Positions 9,743-20,600 of a stretch of DNA of 64,000 bases are shown here, one piece after another. Origin of the DNA: Lentisphaerota bacterium (GTDB taxonomy: Bacteria; Verrucomicrobiota; Lentisphaeria; Victivallales; Victivallaceae). The notes below the pieces were generated by a model. The model saw only the letters and a list, made by a program, of their open reading frames with translations, was not told the DNA's origin and did no database searches. Location of the stretch: NCBI GenBank assembly GCA_015061545.1, contig SUWJ01000007.1, forward strand, positions 28,614-92,613, given 5' to 3'. Within the stretch, counting starts at the first letter, position 1. Each line of letters begins with the position of its first letter. A program made the position numbers and the translations under genes.

Positions 9743-10681
9743 TTATTTGGCACCCGGGGTATTATCGGCAGGAATATTCAACACGTCAGCATTGCTCTTG
9801 AGCAGAGTAAAGGGGTCGGTGTTGGTATCCAGCACCACCGTGGTCTTGCCCTTCATGATGGTACGCAGACTGTCGAGCTTGCGCAAGAACGCCGCCAGTT
9901 CGGGATTCTTGGCAAAGACCCGCAGATACTGGGCTGCTTCCACATCGCCCTTGGCGCTGATCTCTTTGGCCTGAGCTTCCGCCATGGCAATGATATTGGC
10001 GCGTTCCTTATCGGCAGCGATACGGATCTCTTCGGCGCGGAGTTTCCCCTTGCTCAGATAATCCTGCGCGGCGCGCATACGATCCTGATTCATGCGTTCA
10101 AAGACCTTGCTGCTGACCGCTTCGGGCACATTCAGCGAAGTGATGCCGACTGCGCAAATATCCAACCCGTAGGGATTGGCTTTTTCCGCAATATCTTTTT
10201 TGATCTGATCGGCGATCTGATTGAGCCGCATTTTTTTGGCATCGGTGGTCAGGATCTCATCGAACTTGTACTTGCCGAAAGCGGCGCTTTTGGCTCCGCG
10301 CATCCAGATATCCAGTTCGCTTTCCGCCTTCTGGAAAGTGGTCATACGCTTGGCAAAAACCAGCGGGTCCTGAATCTTGTACGCCACATAGATCCCCACG
10401 AGAATATTCTGTTTATCCGCCGTGGCAGTTTCTTCGATCTGCCCTTCATGACCGCCGAAGCAGTGCATACGCTTATCATATTTGGTGATCTTTTCAAAAG
10501 GATACGGCCAGCGGAAATGCAGCCCGGGTTCAGGATGTTCATTGAGCATCTGCCCCATCCGTTCGATCACCGCCACTTCGGTCATATTCACCTGATAAGT
10601 AAATACTGCCACCAGCAGCACTGCAAATACAAACACCCCCAGCAGGAGCGTCGGCCAATGTTTGAAAATCTTGCTTGACAT
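9743..10681 (-). CDS. SPFH/band-7 domain protein, HflC-like
   Basis: N-terminal TM, TEVAVIERMGQMLNEHPEPGLHFRWPYPFEKITKYDKR, and coiled region KERANIIAMAEAQAKEISAKGDVEAAQY. Confidence 0.88.
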   Translation of the reverse strand: MSSKIFKHWPTLLLGVFVFAVLLVAVFTYQVNMTEVAVIERMGQMLNEHPEPGLHFRWPYPFEKITKYDKRMHCFGGHEGQIEETATADKQNILVGIYVAYKIQDPLVFAKRMTTFQKAESELDIWMRGAKSAAFGKYKFDEILTTDAKKMRLNQIADQIKKDIAEKANPYGLDICAVGITSLNVPEAVSSKVFERMNQDRMRAAQDYLSKGKLRAEEIRIAADKERANIIAMAEAQAKEISAKGDVEAAQYLRVFAKNPELAAFLRKLDSLRTIMKGKTTVVLDTNTDPFTLLKSNADVLNIPADNTPGAK

Positions 10682-10725
10682 AATTTATGCTTACGCCTTT
10701 CTTTTATATATATTTTTTCTTAATC

Positions 10726-12717
10726 TTATTCACCCAAATTGGCATCAAAGAGATTCAAGCGCTCTTTTTCTTCCAGATTCAACTCGTAAACATCGCCCTG
10801 CAGCGAGGAGCTGAGGATATATTTGCGGACATCTTTGCAATCTTTTTCCAGAAATTCCAGATAATTGCGCAACATGAAAAGCCGCGGCATGGTGTTGTAT
10901 GCCTGAAGCTGCTTTTCAAAACGTTCGCTGACCGCCTTGGCAACGGTGGAAGTCTGATTGCTCTGTGCTTCGGCGCGGGCTATGATCGACAAAGCATCTG
11001 CCTTGGCCTGCGGCAGCACCTCGGCGCGGTATGTTTCCGCCGCCAGCACCATTTTTTCGCATTCTTCCATAGCGCCCAGCACCTTCTGGAATTCGATCCC
11101 CACCTGAGTCGGAGGATGGATCCCCACCAGATTGGCGGCAATGATGTCCACGCCCAATTTTTGCGCATCGCATTGCTCTTGAATACGCTTGCGGATTATT
11201 TCTTCCGCCTGACGGCGGCCATTGGTTATAACATAGTAGAAAGGCGCGCTGGCAAGATATTCGGTCACGACCATATGCCCGATATTGCTGATCATTTTTT
11301 TGGTGTCAACGCTGCCATATACGTAATTGAGAATACCTTCGGGGCGGATCTGATACTGAATGGGCATGGAAAGCCCCACAAAGTAGAAATCGCCCAGCAC
11401 ATCATCGGACTTGCGACCGCTGGAGTGAGAGACATCGTTGGCAACGATAAAGTTGTTGTTGCCTTCGCCATGTTCAGCTGTCCAGAGAACCACCGAATGG
11501 TCTTCTTCTTTTTCTTTTTTGGGCGGCGGCGCGTGACCGTGACCGTCATCGACGTATTCTTCTTCTTCCTCTTCATGTTCATGTTCATCGTGACCGATTA
11601 TCACCGTATGGATCTGGTCGCAGGAATATTTATCCAGCGTACCGAACGGCCACGGCAAGGTAAAGTAGATACCCGGTTTAAGCGGTTCTTCCACATTGGC
11701 GCCCAGATTGGAACGCAGCCCGATCTCGTTGGGATCGACCTCATGGATCGACGTAGAACCCCACAACAGCAGCGCCCACAGCAAAAGCAGCGGGAACAGC
11801 GCCCGCTCCACAAAGCTGTACATCCAGGTCGAAGAAACCTTGAAGCCGAACTGATAGTCCAGCATATTGGCAAAGTTACGCATCACGCCGCCGGGTTCGG
11901 TAAAGAGCGCCAGCAGACGGCTTTCAAATACGGGGCGGGATTCCTCCAGCGTGCGGGGCCGGTAAAACTCCACCACAAAACTCAGCACCAGTTCCGCCGC
12001 CAGCACCAGATAGATCCCCAGCAGGATTCTGGCGATCATGGGATCATACTCTTTATGGCCCGACTTGAAGCAAAGCCCGGCCACCACCGCCGCCGCCGAA
12101 GCAATGGCGCCGGCAATCAGCCACGCCCCGAAGGGACGCAGCCAGCGGAAGATATCCTCCCGGCTCTGACCGTTGTAGAACGCTCCGGCAAAGAGCGAAA
12201 TGACCCCGATCACCGCCGCCAGAAACACCATGTACATCGGATTGTTCTGGCTGCTGTGGAGTACGGCTTCGCGCAGTTCAGCGCTGCGGTCGCTCCAATG
12301 GTTGAAGAACGCCATTGCCAGCACTGCGATCAGTACCGCTGCCAGTACACTCAGTACATAAGGCACATAACGAGTATAATTATCGAAGGTGCGCTGCTGG
12401 GTAAAGCGGGCATCTTCGTCCACCGCCAGCATATTGTTGTCGTGCCGTTTTGCCAGCAGCATTTTTTCTTCGTTTTCGATTGCCGCGCCCTTGGCGAACA
12501 TACCGTAAAGGGTGGCAGCCAAACCGAACAACGCTGCAATGGTATAGGGTATGACCACCACAGCAAATGTATCGGAATTGGCGAAGGAGGATTTGATCAC
12601 GCCCAACACCAGCAGGAGTATGGCAAACACCGCGCTGAGGATTGTCCCCACCACAGATAATTTGGTCATAACCCCGGCATTGTCAATTGCGGCGCGATAG
12701 TTTGAAGTATTGCTCAT
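10726..12717 (-). CDS. large polytopic SPFH/band-7 domain protein with His/Glu-rich insert
   Basis: multiple N-terminal TM helices then SPFH domain (VDPNEIGLRSNLGANVEEPLKPGIYFTLPWPFGTLDKY); ATG at 12717 preceded by SD GGGAG. Confidence 0.85.
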   Translation of the reverse strand: MSNTSNYRAAIDNAGVMTKLSVVGTILSAVFAILLLVLGVIKSSFANSDTFAVVVIPYTIAALFGLAATLYGMFAKGAAIENEEKMLLAKRHDNNMLAVDEDARFTQQRTFDNYTRYVPYVLSVLAAVLIAVLAMAFFNHWSDRSAELREAVLHSSQNNPMYMVFLAAVIGVISLFAGAFYNGQSREDIFRWLRPFGAWLIAGAIASAAAVVAGLCFKSGHKEYDPMIARILLGIYLVLAAELVLSFVVEFYRPRTLEESRPVFESRLLALFTEPGGVMRNFANMLDYQFGFKVSSTWMYSFVERALFPLLLLWALLLWGSTSIHEVDPNEIGLRSNLGANVEEPLKPGIYFTLPWPFGTLDKYSCDQIHTVIIGHDEHEHEEEEEEYVDDGHGHAPPPKKEKEEDHSVVLWTAEHGEGNNNFIVANDVSHSSGRKSDDVLGDFYFVGLSMPIQYQIRPEGILNYVYGSVDTKKMISNIGHMVVTEYLASAPFYYVITNGRRQAEEIIRKRIQEQCDAQKLGVDIIAANLVGIHPPTQVGIEFQKVLGAMEECEKMVLAAETYRAEVLPQAKADALSIIARAEAQSNQTSTVAKAVSERFEKQLQAYNTMPRLFMLRNYLEFLEKDCKDVRKYILSSSLQGDVYELNLEEKERLNLFDANLGE

Positions 12718-12838
12718 GCTATCCACTCCCGGAATCGTTTTGCCGAATCCATTTTTTTGTTTTTTACTTTATACATTATTGTTTGTATCTTTTTTTATTA
12801 TTTATGAAAGATTGCCTGAATGCCTGATCTGTTCGCTT

Positions 12839-13198
12839 TTATCCGACAAAAAACCTATGGGGCGGTCCCCGCGGATTGCCGCTGCAGCACAATCTGTTTT
12901 CCTGCACTTGCTCCGAACGCGGCAAAAGATGCTCCGTAACTCCTGAGCAAGCGCCGAGTTCCACACTTTCTGGCACCAGGTAATCCAGCGACCCGACGCA
13001 GACCGCAGTCATCTGACTGCCGCGGTAGACGATCGTTCCGCCCGGAGCCTCCCACTGAAAACTCTCCGCAGAAGAGCTTTGCCAGCAAAATTCCTCGGTT
13101 ATTTCCACCGTATGACGCGACATTGGCGAAGCCGCCAACACAAAGAGCATCACACTCAGCAGCAATAAGTTAGCATAAATTTTACGACACACAAACAT
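12839..13198 (-). CDS. small hypothetical protein with N-terminal signal/TM segment
   Basis: 119 aa ORF with hydrophobic N-terminus; located downstream of a putative promoter. Confidence 0.45.
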   Translation of the reverse strand: MFVCRKIYANLLLLSVMLFVLAASPMSRHTVEITEEFCWQSSSAESFQWEAPGGTIVYRGSQMTAVCVGSLDYLVPESVELGACSGVTEHLLPRSEQVQENRLCCSGNPRGPPHRFFVG

Positions 13199-13253
13199 AA
13201 AAAGTACACAATTATCCTATAATACTATCGCCTATACGATAGCATCAGATCAT

Positions 13254-13312
13254 AAAAAAATCAAATCCTGCAGTAAAGAAATGTGTTTTTTTGACACTTC
13301 TTATGGCAGGAT
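13254..13312 (-). terminator. putative intrinsic terminator of the AraC-family gene
   Basis: outer arms ATCCTGC/GCAGGAT with interrupted inner pairing, followed on minus strand by TTTGATTTTTTT. Confidence 0.6.
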
Positions 13313-13360
13313 GGGCAAGTGATGAATATGCAGCGCCAAACCGTTTATCGGACAACCCGA

Positions 13361-14218
13361 TCAATGGTTCCAGCGGGTTCTGAATTCCCGCGGACTCATG
13401 GCACGTTTTTTACGGAAGATACGCGAAAAATAAAATTGATCTTTGAATCCCGCCGCAGCAGCGCACTCCCGGATGGAAGCGTTGGGATGCTGCTTCCAAT
13501 ACTCTTCGGCAGCGCAAAGCCGCCGTTCGATCAAAAGCTCCTTGAAACAGGTATGGTATTTATTGCGGAGAAACTGCGCCACAGCCGATATGCTTTTACC
13601 GAGCAACGCGGCCAGATCCGCCAGATATATATCGTTGGCATAATTTTCTTCTATATACTTATCTATAGCGCATTTCAGCGGATCGGGGCGGAATATTGCC
13701 AGCTCCCGTGCCGAGATGTAGTCGATCAACATTTGCAATGTACCGATTATGGCTTCGAGTTTTTCATCCGACAGCATCGGCAGCGCGGCAAAAGATTTTT
13801 CCAGCAGCTTGCGTTCTTCGCTGCTGCGGCAATAAGCCAGCGCGCAGGCAGGGATCGTATCGCCGCTGCGGAACTGCCCGACCATCAGAAATCCCGCCAG
13901 ACGGCCACCGATGACCACGGGGGCGACTATTTCCCGCAACCCGGCGTGGCAGGTGTAAGAGATCGGTGCATGGTGCTCAATAACTTTTTCCCGCATAATG
14001 CGGTCAACATCCATACATTTATCCAACAGCCCCAGTTTCTGCTGAATAAAATTGCAAAACCCGGTGTTGGGCATCTCTTTGCCGCGGCGGATCGGCAGAC
14101 CGAAGCGGGAAAAGAAAGTGACCCGCAGATCCAACATTCCGGCAAAATTATCCAGCAGCTTCTGAACATCGTCGTTCAGAAACAACTCCTGAATATTATG
14201 ATTTTCCATACTCTCCAT
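13361..14218 (-). CDS. AraC family transcriptional regulator with PocR-like sensory domain
   Basis: N-terminal PocR-like region (LLDNFAGMLDLRVTFFSRFG...CHAGLREIVAPVVIGGRLAGFLMVGQFRS) and C-terminal AraC HTH (IRECAAAAGFKDQFYFSRIFRKKRAMSPREFR). Confidence 0.88.
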   Translation of the reverse strand: MESMENHNIQELFLNDDVQKLLDNFAGMLDLRVTFFSRFGLPIRRGKEMPNTGFCNFIQQKLGLLDKCMDVDRIMREKVIEHHAPISYTCHAGLREIVAPVVIGGRLAGFLMVGQFRSGDTIPACALAYCRSSEERKLLEKSFAALPMLSDEKLEAIIGTLQMLIDYISARELAIFRPDPLKCAIDKYIEENYANDIYLADLAALLGKSISAVAQFLRNKYHTCFKELLIERRLCAAEEYWKQHPNASIRECAAAAGFKDQFYFSRIFRKKRAMSPREFRTRWNH

Positions 14219-14352
14219 ACTCTAACTCCTGAATGATGCATAAAATAACATTTTATGGAGAAATTACCAATTTTTTTGTAATAAAAAACAGTTTTCCATG
14301 CAAAATAACGATTATTTGCCCGATGTTTACCCAAAAAAAAGAATTTAATACG

Positions 14353-14380
14353 TTGCATTTGATTTGTAATATGCTATATT
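14353..14380 (+). promoter_or_regulatory. putative sigma70-like promoter of SGNH hydrolase gene
   Basis: TTGCAT - 16 nt - TATATT, in divergent intergenic region. Confidence 0.55.
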
Positions 14381-14449
14381 CTTTAAATAAATATATAAAC
14401 AAATACATCAGCAGCCATTCAACCGGCTGCCAACCGGGGAGTTATTCTC

Positions 14450-15484
14450 ATGAAAAGTAATCTTAAAAATTTCTGGCGGACTTGCCGCTTTGCCCGTTTG
14501 AACACCGCCGTTCTCTGCTGCGGATTGCCGTTGATCGTCAGCGCTTCGGATGTTCCGCCGAAGAAGATCCTGTTTGTAGGCGACAGTATTTCGGTGGGGG
14601 TCGGGGCATCTTCTCCGCAGAAAAGATACTCCTCGGTAGCGGTAAAAATGCTCAATCAGGCTGCGGGCAAAACTGTTTATCAGGAAATAAATACTTCCGT
14701 ATCGGGTTCCACCATGGTCGATCACCCGTGGCCGCGGGCCAATGCTTCGGGCTATCCGTACCGGCTGGAAAACATCAAAGCAATAAAGCCGGATATTGTC
14801 GTTATCCAGCATGGCGTCAACGATAACGGCGGCTGCAACTCGCTGGCGGAATATGTTTGGGCATACCGCAACTTTGTGCGTCAGGTCAAAACGATCCTGC
14901 CTGAATGCAGGATCGTCTGCATGACTCCCGGCCCGCTGAAAAGAGATGATGAAGCCTACGACGAATGGATCAATCAGGCTAATGCCGCCATTCAGGAGAT
15001 CGCCGCGTTGGAAAACACCATTGTTGCCCAAAGCCATATGGCGCTGCACAACCGCATGGAACTTTTCCCCGACGGAGTACACCCCAACGATGCAGGACAT
15101 CAAATCATGGCAGAAGCGCTGGTCAAAGCGATTCAGGAAAATAAAGTGCAGAGCCGCAGCAACTTCGACTTCACTGCCCAGCGGGCGGGCGCCTATCGTT
15201 TGTGCGGCTATATGTTTATTGTTTCCGAAGCAGCTGCCGCCAACGGCAATTACACCGTATTCAACAATGTTTCCACAGCGGGATGGAGTTACAGCGCCGA
15301 CGGCCCGGTCAGGATCTTCACTACGCCGCTGACTTATATGCAGGAACCTGCCTGCACGCTGGATAACGGCAAAAAAGCGGTTTGCCAGTATCGTGCCTAT
15401 TTCAAAGATGCCGAGTGGCAGCTGCCGGGCACGGATGGCAAGATGGTCAAGGCAACAATTTCTGCCGCTGAAAAGAGCAAGTAA
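14450..15484 (+). CDS. SGNH/GDSL-family hydrolase, secreted
   Basis: FVGDSISVG (block I), QHGVND (block III), DGVHPNDAG (block V); N-terminal hydrophobic segment. Confidence 0.85.
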   Translation: MKSNLKNFWRTCRFARLNTAVLCCGLPLIVSASDVPPKKILFVGDSISVGVGASSPQKRYSSVAVKMLNQAAGKTVYQEINTSVSGSTMVDHPWPRANASGYPYRLENIKAIKPDIVVIQHGVNDNGGCNSLAEYVWAYRNFVRQVKTILPECRIVCMTPGPLKRDDEAYDEWINQANAAIQEIAALENTIVAQSHMALHNRMELFPDGVHPNDAGHQIMAEALVKAIQENKVQSRSNFDFTAQRAGAYRLCGYMFIVSEAAAANGNYTVFNNVSTAGWSYSADGPVRIFTTPLTYMQEPACTLDNGKKAVCQYRAYFKDAEWQLPGTDGKMVKATISAAEKSK

Positions 15485-15527
15485 GCTCTCCCGGAAACCG
15501 GAAATATCTTTGTTCAAGCAATAAATC

Positions 15528-17594
15528 ATGGATTATCTGGCAGTTATATTGATCGGCACGATTGTCTTTGCCCTCGCCAATGCCGCGCTGATTTTCGGAG
15601 CGGTACAGCTGGCGCACAAACTTGCCGGCAACCTTATGCTGCAGATTGCGCTGAGTATATTCATTGTGCTGACTCAAGGCGGTCTGATTTTTCTGCTGCT
15701 TGGATCGCTGAAAATATTGCAGCTGCCCTGGGCAATTGCCGCCGCGATGCTCTGCGGCATTATTACAGCATATCTGGCAAAACGCCTGCCCGATCAACCG
15801 GCGGAACCGGCATTGATTTTTGACGGAAACACCACTTACGCCCATCGGCTGTTCGGACTTGTTTATTGTTTGGCAGGCGGTCTTTACCTGTATCGATCAG
15901 TTTACATAACAGGAACCGATGCAACGCTTTATCACCTGTACTACCCCGCCATGTGGATCTCGGAAGGCGGCATAGAAGCCATTACGCTGCTGGGTTTGCC
16001 CCACGAGTATTTTCCTTATTGCGGAGAGTGTATGTACGGCTGGCTGATGCTCACAGGCGAGGATGTACCATTTTACACGCTGCTGCAGCCGCTGGCATTG
16101 GCAATGGCACTTTGTGCGGCGGCGGGATTCTGGCAGCAGTACAGGATATCCAGACTCTTTACCGCCGGTGCCGTCATCTGGATCGCCAGCGTGGGGATAA
16201 TCTTTGAAAATGCGTCCATATGTTACAGCGATACCTTGTGCGGAGCATTTTTATCGCTCGGAATCATTTTCCTGCTGCAGCTGACCTTCCGCAATGCAGA
16301 TATGAACACCGCTCAACGCTGGTTCTTTGCAGCGGCAGCAGGCATAGCCATGGGCTTCTGCGCGGCAATAAAATATTCAGGACTGGTGCTGGCGCCGATC
16401 CTGACGCTGGCGCTGACCGTTTGGAGCTGCGTAAAACTTTATCAACGGAAAGAGTTGAAAAAGATTCTGAAATACCACCTGCTGCTGCTGACATCGGCAA
16501 TATTCAGCGCGGGAATTTTCTACCTTGCCAACCTGCTGAAAACGGGTAATTTATTTTACCCGGTCAAGATACCGTTTCTTTTCAGCAACGGCATCGACTT
16601 TGAGCGCCCGCCGGTCGAGTTGAATCAACTCTGGAGTTTTTTTGTCAACGAAAGCAGCTGGAGTTTGAACGGTGTTCAGGCGGTATTCTTCCTGAGTATA
16701 CTGCTGCTGGCGCTGCTTTACGGTATTCTGAACCGGAAAAATGGTTCTGAACAAGATCCGGTTCTTAAAGAGATCATCCCGACATTGGCAATATTGCTGA
16801 TAATTGCCGAAGCGTTTATGATAAGTATTTATCCGGCAATGACCCAAGCCCGCTCGGGCATCCCCTTTCTGATGGCAGTATCATTACTAACTGCACCGCT
16901 GCTGCATTGGCTCCTGCACCGCATCATAAGTACGCCGCAGCGGGAAACAGTTTATGCGTTGGCAGCATTTATGATCTGCTATTTGCTTACCAGCTGGAAT
17001 TACCCGCGCAGATTCCAGCTGGCGGTAATTATTCTGACAATAATATTCGTTCTGCTGCCGATGTTGAAAACCCGCCGTCAATTCAAGATCACAGTTATCT
17101 GTACGATCACACTCAGCCTTATGCTCTTTTACTTTTGCTGGTTTTTGCGCCGCAACGCTGTCAACGAGCTGGCAGATAAATTTTATGATCCGGAAACGGC
17201 TGCGGCTATCAAATTTATCAACTATTTCCATGCGGAAAACAATTTTATGCCGCTTAGAATCGCTTCCGCCGGTTGCTACTTCAACTACAATTTAATGCTG
17301 GATATGCCGGGCAATCAGGTAAAATGTGTTCCGGTAAATAAAGCCGGCACAACCCATCCCCACGAAGTAAAAAACCTCGAAGAGCTGCGGGGCGATGCGT
17401 ATGTTGATTACCGACTCTGGCTGGAGCGGCTGCGTAAAGGCGGTTTTTCGCTGCTGCTGGTGGATTTGAGCAGCTATCAGGATTTTCCGTTCAACCGCGA
17501 TCTGGAATTGAAATGGGCGCAGGCTCACAGCGAAGTTTTTATTCCCGTGATCACAGGTAAGAATGTGCATCTGTTTCTGATCAAAAAGCAATAA
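15528..17594 (+). CDS. polytopic membrane protein, glycosyltransferase family 39-like
   Basis: 688 aa with many TM helices; overall layout as in ArnT/PMT-like membrane glycosyltransferases; no definitive motif. Confidence 0.6.
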   Translation: MDYLAVILIGTIVFALANAALIFGAVQLAHKLAGNLMLQIALSIFIVLTQGGLIFLLLGSLKILQLPWAIAAAMLCGIITAYLAKRLPDQPAEPALIFDGNTTYAHRLFGLVYCLAGGLYLYRSVYITGTDATLYHLYYPAMWISEGGIEAITLLGLPHEYFPYCGECMYGWLMLTGEDVPFYTLLQPLALAMALCAAAGFWQQYRISRLFTAGAVIWIASVGIIFENASICYSDTLCGAFLSLGIIFLLQLTFRNADMNTAQRWFFAAAAGIAMGFCAAIKYSGLVLAPILTLALTVWSCVKLYQRKELKKILKYHLLLLTSAIFSAGIFYLANLLKTGNLFYPVKIPFLFSNGIDFERPPVELNQLWSFFVNESSWSLNGVQAVFFLSILLLALLYGILNRKNGSEQDPVLKEIIPTLAILLIIAEAFMISIYPAMTQARSGIPFLMAVSLLTAPLLHWLLHRIISTPQRETVYALAAFMICYLLTSWNYPRRFQLAVIILTIIFVLLPMLKTRRQFKITVICTITLSLMLFYFCWFLRRNAVNELADKFYDPETAAAIKFINYFHAENNFMPLRIASAGCYFNYNLMLDMPGNQVKCVPVNKAGTTHPHEVKNLEELRGDAYVDYRLWLERLRKGGFSLLLVDLSSYQDFPFNRDLELKWAQAHSEVFIPVITGKNVHLFLIKKQ

Positions 17595-17628
17595 TCAGCC
17601 GCTTGACCAATCGCCCCCAAATTCCCGA

Positions 17629-20600
17629 TCACTCTACACGCACCAGAGTATAGACTTTGAGCAGCTCTTTCGGCAATTTGACTTGCAATCCCGCAGCATT
17701 CTTACTGACGGCCAGCTCTTTCCAGCCTTCAAAATCAGGACTGGCAGCCTGAGCGCGTGAAATATTTTTATCGGGGATAACAAATTCAATATCCTCTTCA
17801 AGCGGCGGAAAAGCATTTTCCGGCAGCGCATTTCTAACCACGTCATTTTTACCCAGATTTACCCCTGTTGCATTCAAAAAGTGGGCGTAATAGCAATTTT
17901 CCTGCTTGTAAAGGGTGGTGAAAACTTTTGCAGGAGCATTGCATCGCCAGGTTCCCGCCTGAGCTTTCTTCAATATATCTTTCAAGAGATGACGATATGC
18001 CATCGCCACATTTTCATCCAGCTCAAAGTTTACTTTAAGACCGGTCATCACCTCGTTCTGCATAACTGCGCTGCCGATCGCCAAGGGCATAAAAATAACT
18101 CTGCCTTTGCCCAGCGCGGCGTCAAAAGCTGCGGGAATACGGGTTTTGCCCCACACCATAGTCAGCGAACTTTCAGGCATTTTCATATCGCGGGGAATCG
18201 GCAGAAATGCGGTAATGACTTCCTGCGGTTTGACCACCTGACCATTATCCAGATCCAGCTGTCTGACTTTGCTTACCGAATCGGCAGGTTTGAATTTGAA
18301 AATATCTTCAAAGGGCCATTTTTCCCGCAAATTGCCGTATTGATCGGCGATTCCCGCAATGGGGCCCAACACTACAGTACCGCCTTTTTCGGCAAACGAA
18401 CGCATCACGCTGATTTGCTCATCCGAAAGCGGTCCGGAAGCGGCAACAAACAGCACCTTATAGTTTTGCAAAAGTTTTTCCGAAAGAGTCATATCGGCAA
18501 TGATATCGTAATTTACATTCATTTCGCCCAGCGTTTGAGCCAACCCGAACAACTCGTTGCGGTAGTTCATCCTTATCGCATTATCCCTGCCCTGACTGGA
18601 AAAAAGCAGCGCCACATCGGCATGGCTTAGTGCTTTCTTTATATCCATATTGCGGTCACCGAAAAGGAAGTAATTGCTTTTTCCCGGCGGACATTCCATC
18701 GCCGGTTCTGCCCAGTAGACCTGACCGTTCATATTCATCATGCCCCAGCCGAAATAAGCTACATCCCAGCCGCCCACCGCGTAAATCTGCCCGTAGATCG
18801 GAGTGCCGAAAGCAATTTTGAACATATTCATAGCTTTACGGAAAGCAAAGCCCGCCCGCGCCGTTGCCCAGATATTGCGCGGCATGATCTCCGTACCGAG
18901 GAAGTCCACCGCCCGACCGACCTGCAGCATATCAGCCCCCAGTTGATTAGGTGCATAATTACTGCTCAAACCGTAGTGAGTTGTATAAAACTGAAACGAA
19001 AAATCCGCTTTCTCCTCACTTATACTCTTGCGCAGCTCCACCCACCAGTCGCCGACCCGTTTTTTGCGCCATGTGCGATGCTGTTTAGCCAGCGGGGTAT
19101 TGGCTTGTACGCCTTTTTTATTCACCTGATCGGGGGCAAGTTCATTAAGCGGCCATTGCTGATCGGTATCGGCAGTAAAGTCGCTGCGGCAATCGCCGCA
19201 TCCGCAGAAATTGCTGCCGGTAAAACAGGCTTCATCGATCATAATACCATCAATATTTGTATCGCGTACCCACTTGACAAGATACTTGCGGAAAGCCTGA
19301 TTGCGATCGTGATTATTCACACAAAAGTCTGTAGTCGGCAGCAGCGTATCCAGTTCGCGGGCAAGCCAGTAAGGTTTTTCGGCAGCCACGCGGAAACCTG
19401 AATCCATGTTCCACAGAAGCGTGTAGTCGATATGGTCGTAAATTTTCATTCCCCGCTGATGGGCGGCATCCGCCATGCGGGTCAGCACCTTGCGCACCCG
19501 CGCCAGATGCGCAGGGTAAGTGTGGCGCGAGAGCAATCCGCTGATAAGCACCATATTGCACTTGTCGCGCTTCAACTCATCCATCCGCCGTTCAACCAGA
19601 CCGGGGGCATTGAATTCATGGAACGTACCGTTGTTGTTGATCCCCAGTTCGGATACATTGACATTGTAGCGCCATTCCATAAGTTTTTGCGTTTCCGCGT
19701 CAGGCAAAGCCACCGTATAGACCAATGGTTTATCCGGCAGCGGAGCCTGCTCCGGATCGGGCATGATTACATCGGTCCGTCCTACGGCAAAGTCGGGTTC
19801 TTTGGCGTAATGAGCATTGTTGTACATCACGCCGGGTTCAAAACCGTCAGTCACCCAGAATCCGCGGCTGAAGCTGAAATCTTCGTAAAAGTTCAACAGC
19901 TGCTGGAATCCCAGCGTGGAGATCCGCCAATTGCCTGAAAACTCGATTTCGGCAACGCCTTTTTCCAGCTTGAAAACTTTGGTTACGGAGCTGGCGGTCC
20001 TGTTTTTTACAACAATATCTTTAAGGAGTGTCTTACCATTGACCTTGACGGAAAATTTATTCTCTTTTCCTTCAAAGTTCCCGACACCCAACGTTACAAA
20101 GTAGTATCCCGGCTGCAAACCGCCGACCGTCAATCCGGCATTGCCGCTGCCATATACCGCCGAATAAAATGCGCCTTCGTGTTTACCTTTTTCGATCGCC
20201 GCGTTGCCCGGATCGCTCCAGCCGTCGCCGGAATCCGATTTTTTCAAATCCAGTTTGCAATAGCGGTAACCGACTTTATCAGCGCCGAAGCTGTAGAGTT
20301 TCTGCGCCGGCAACGCATTGTAATAAGAGTATTTCTGGCGGGGGTGATAAATCTTGAATTCTTTGTATCCACCGGCTGTCAACACCAGTTTGGCGGCAAT
20401 ACCGCCGCCCCAGTCCGGCAAGGTTCTGGCGGCGACCAGCTGCAGATATTCAGGATCATCTTTCATCCGCATTACGCCCCACATCCCGATATTGGTATTG
20501 AGTGTAGCCCCCGCATAGGTGCAAACCCCGTGGGGAGAAAAGTCAAACAACACGCTGCCGCGTTCCAGCTGCGGAGTGAACATACGCGCATGAGCTGCGG

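Noticed and set aside
10687-12660. 657-aa plus-strand ORF
   Set aside because: Antisense shadow of the large SPFH gene; low-complexity Phe/His/Gln-rich translation without domain signal.
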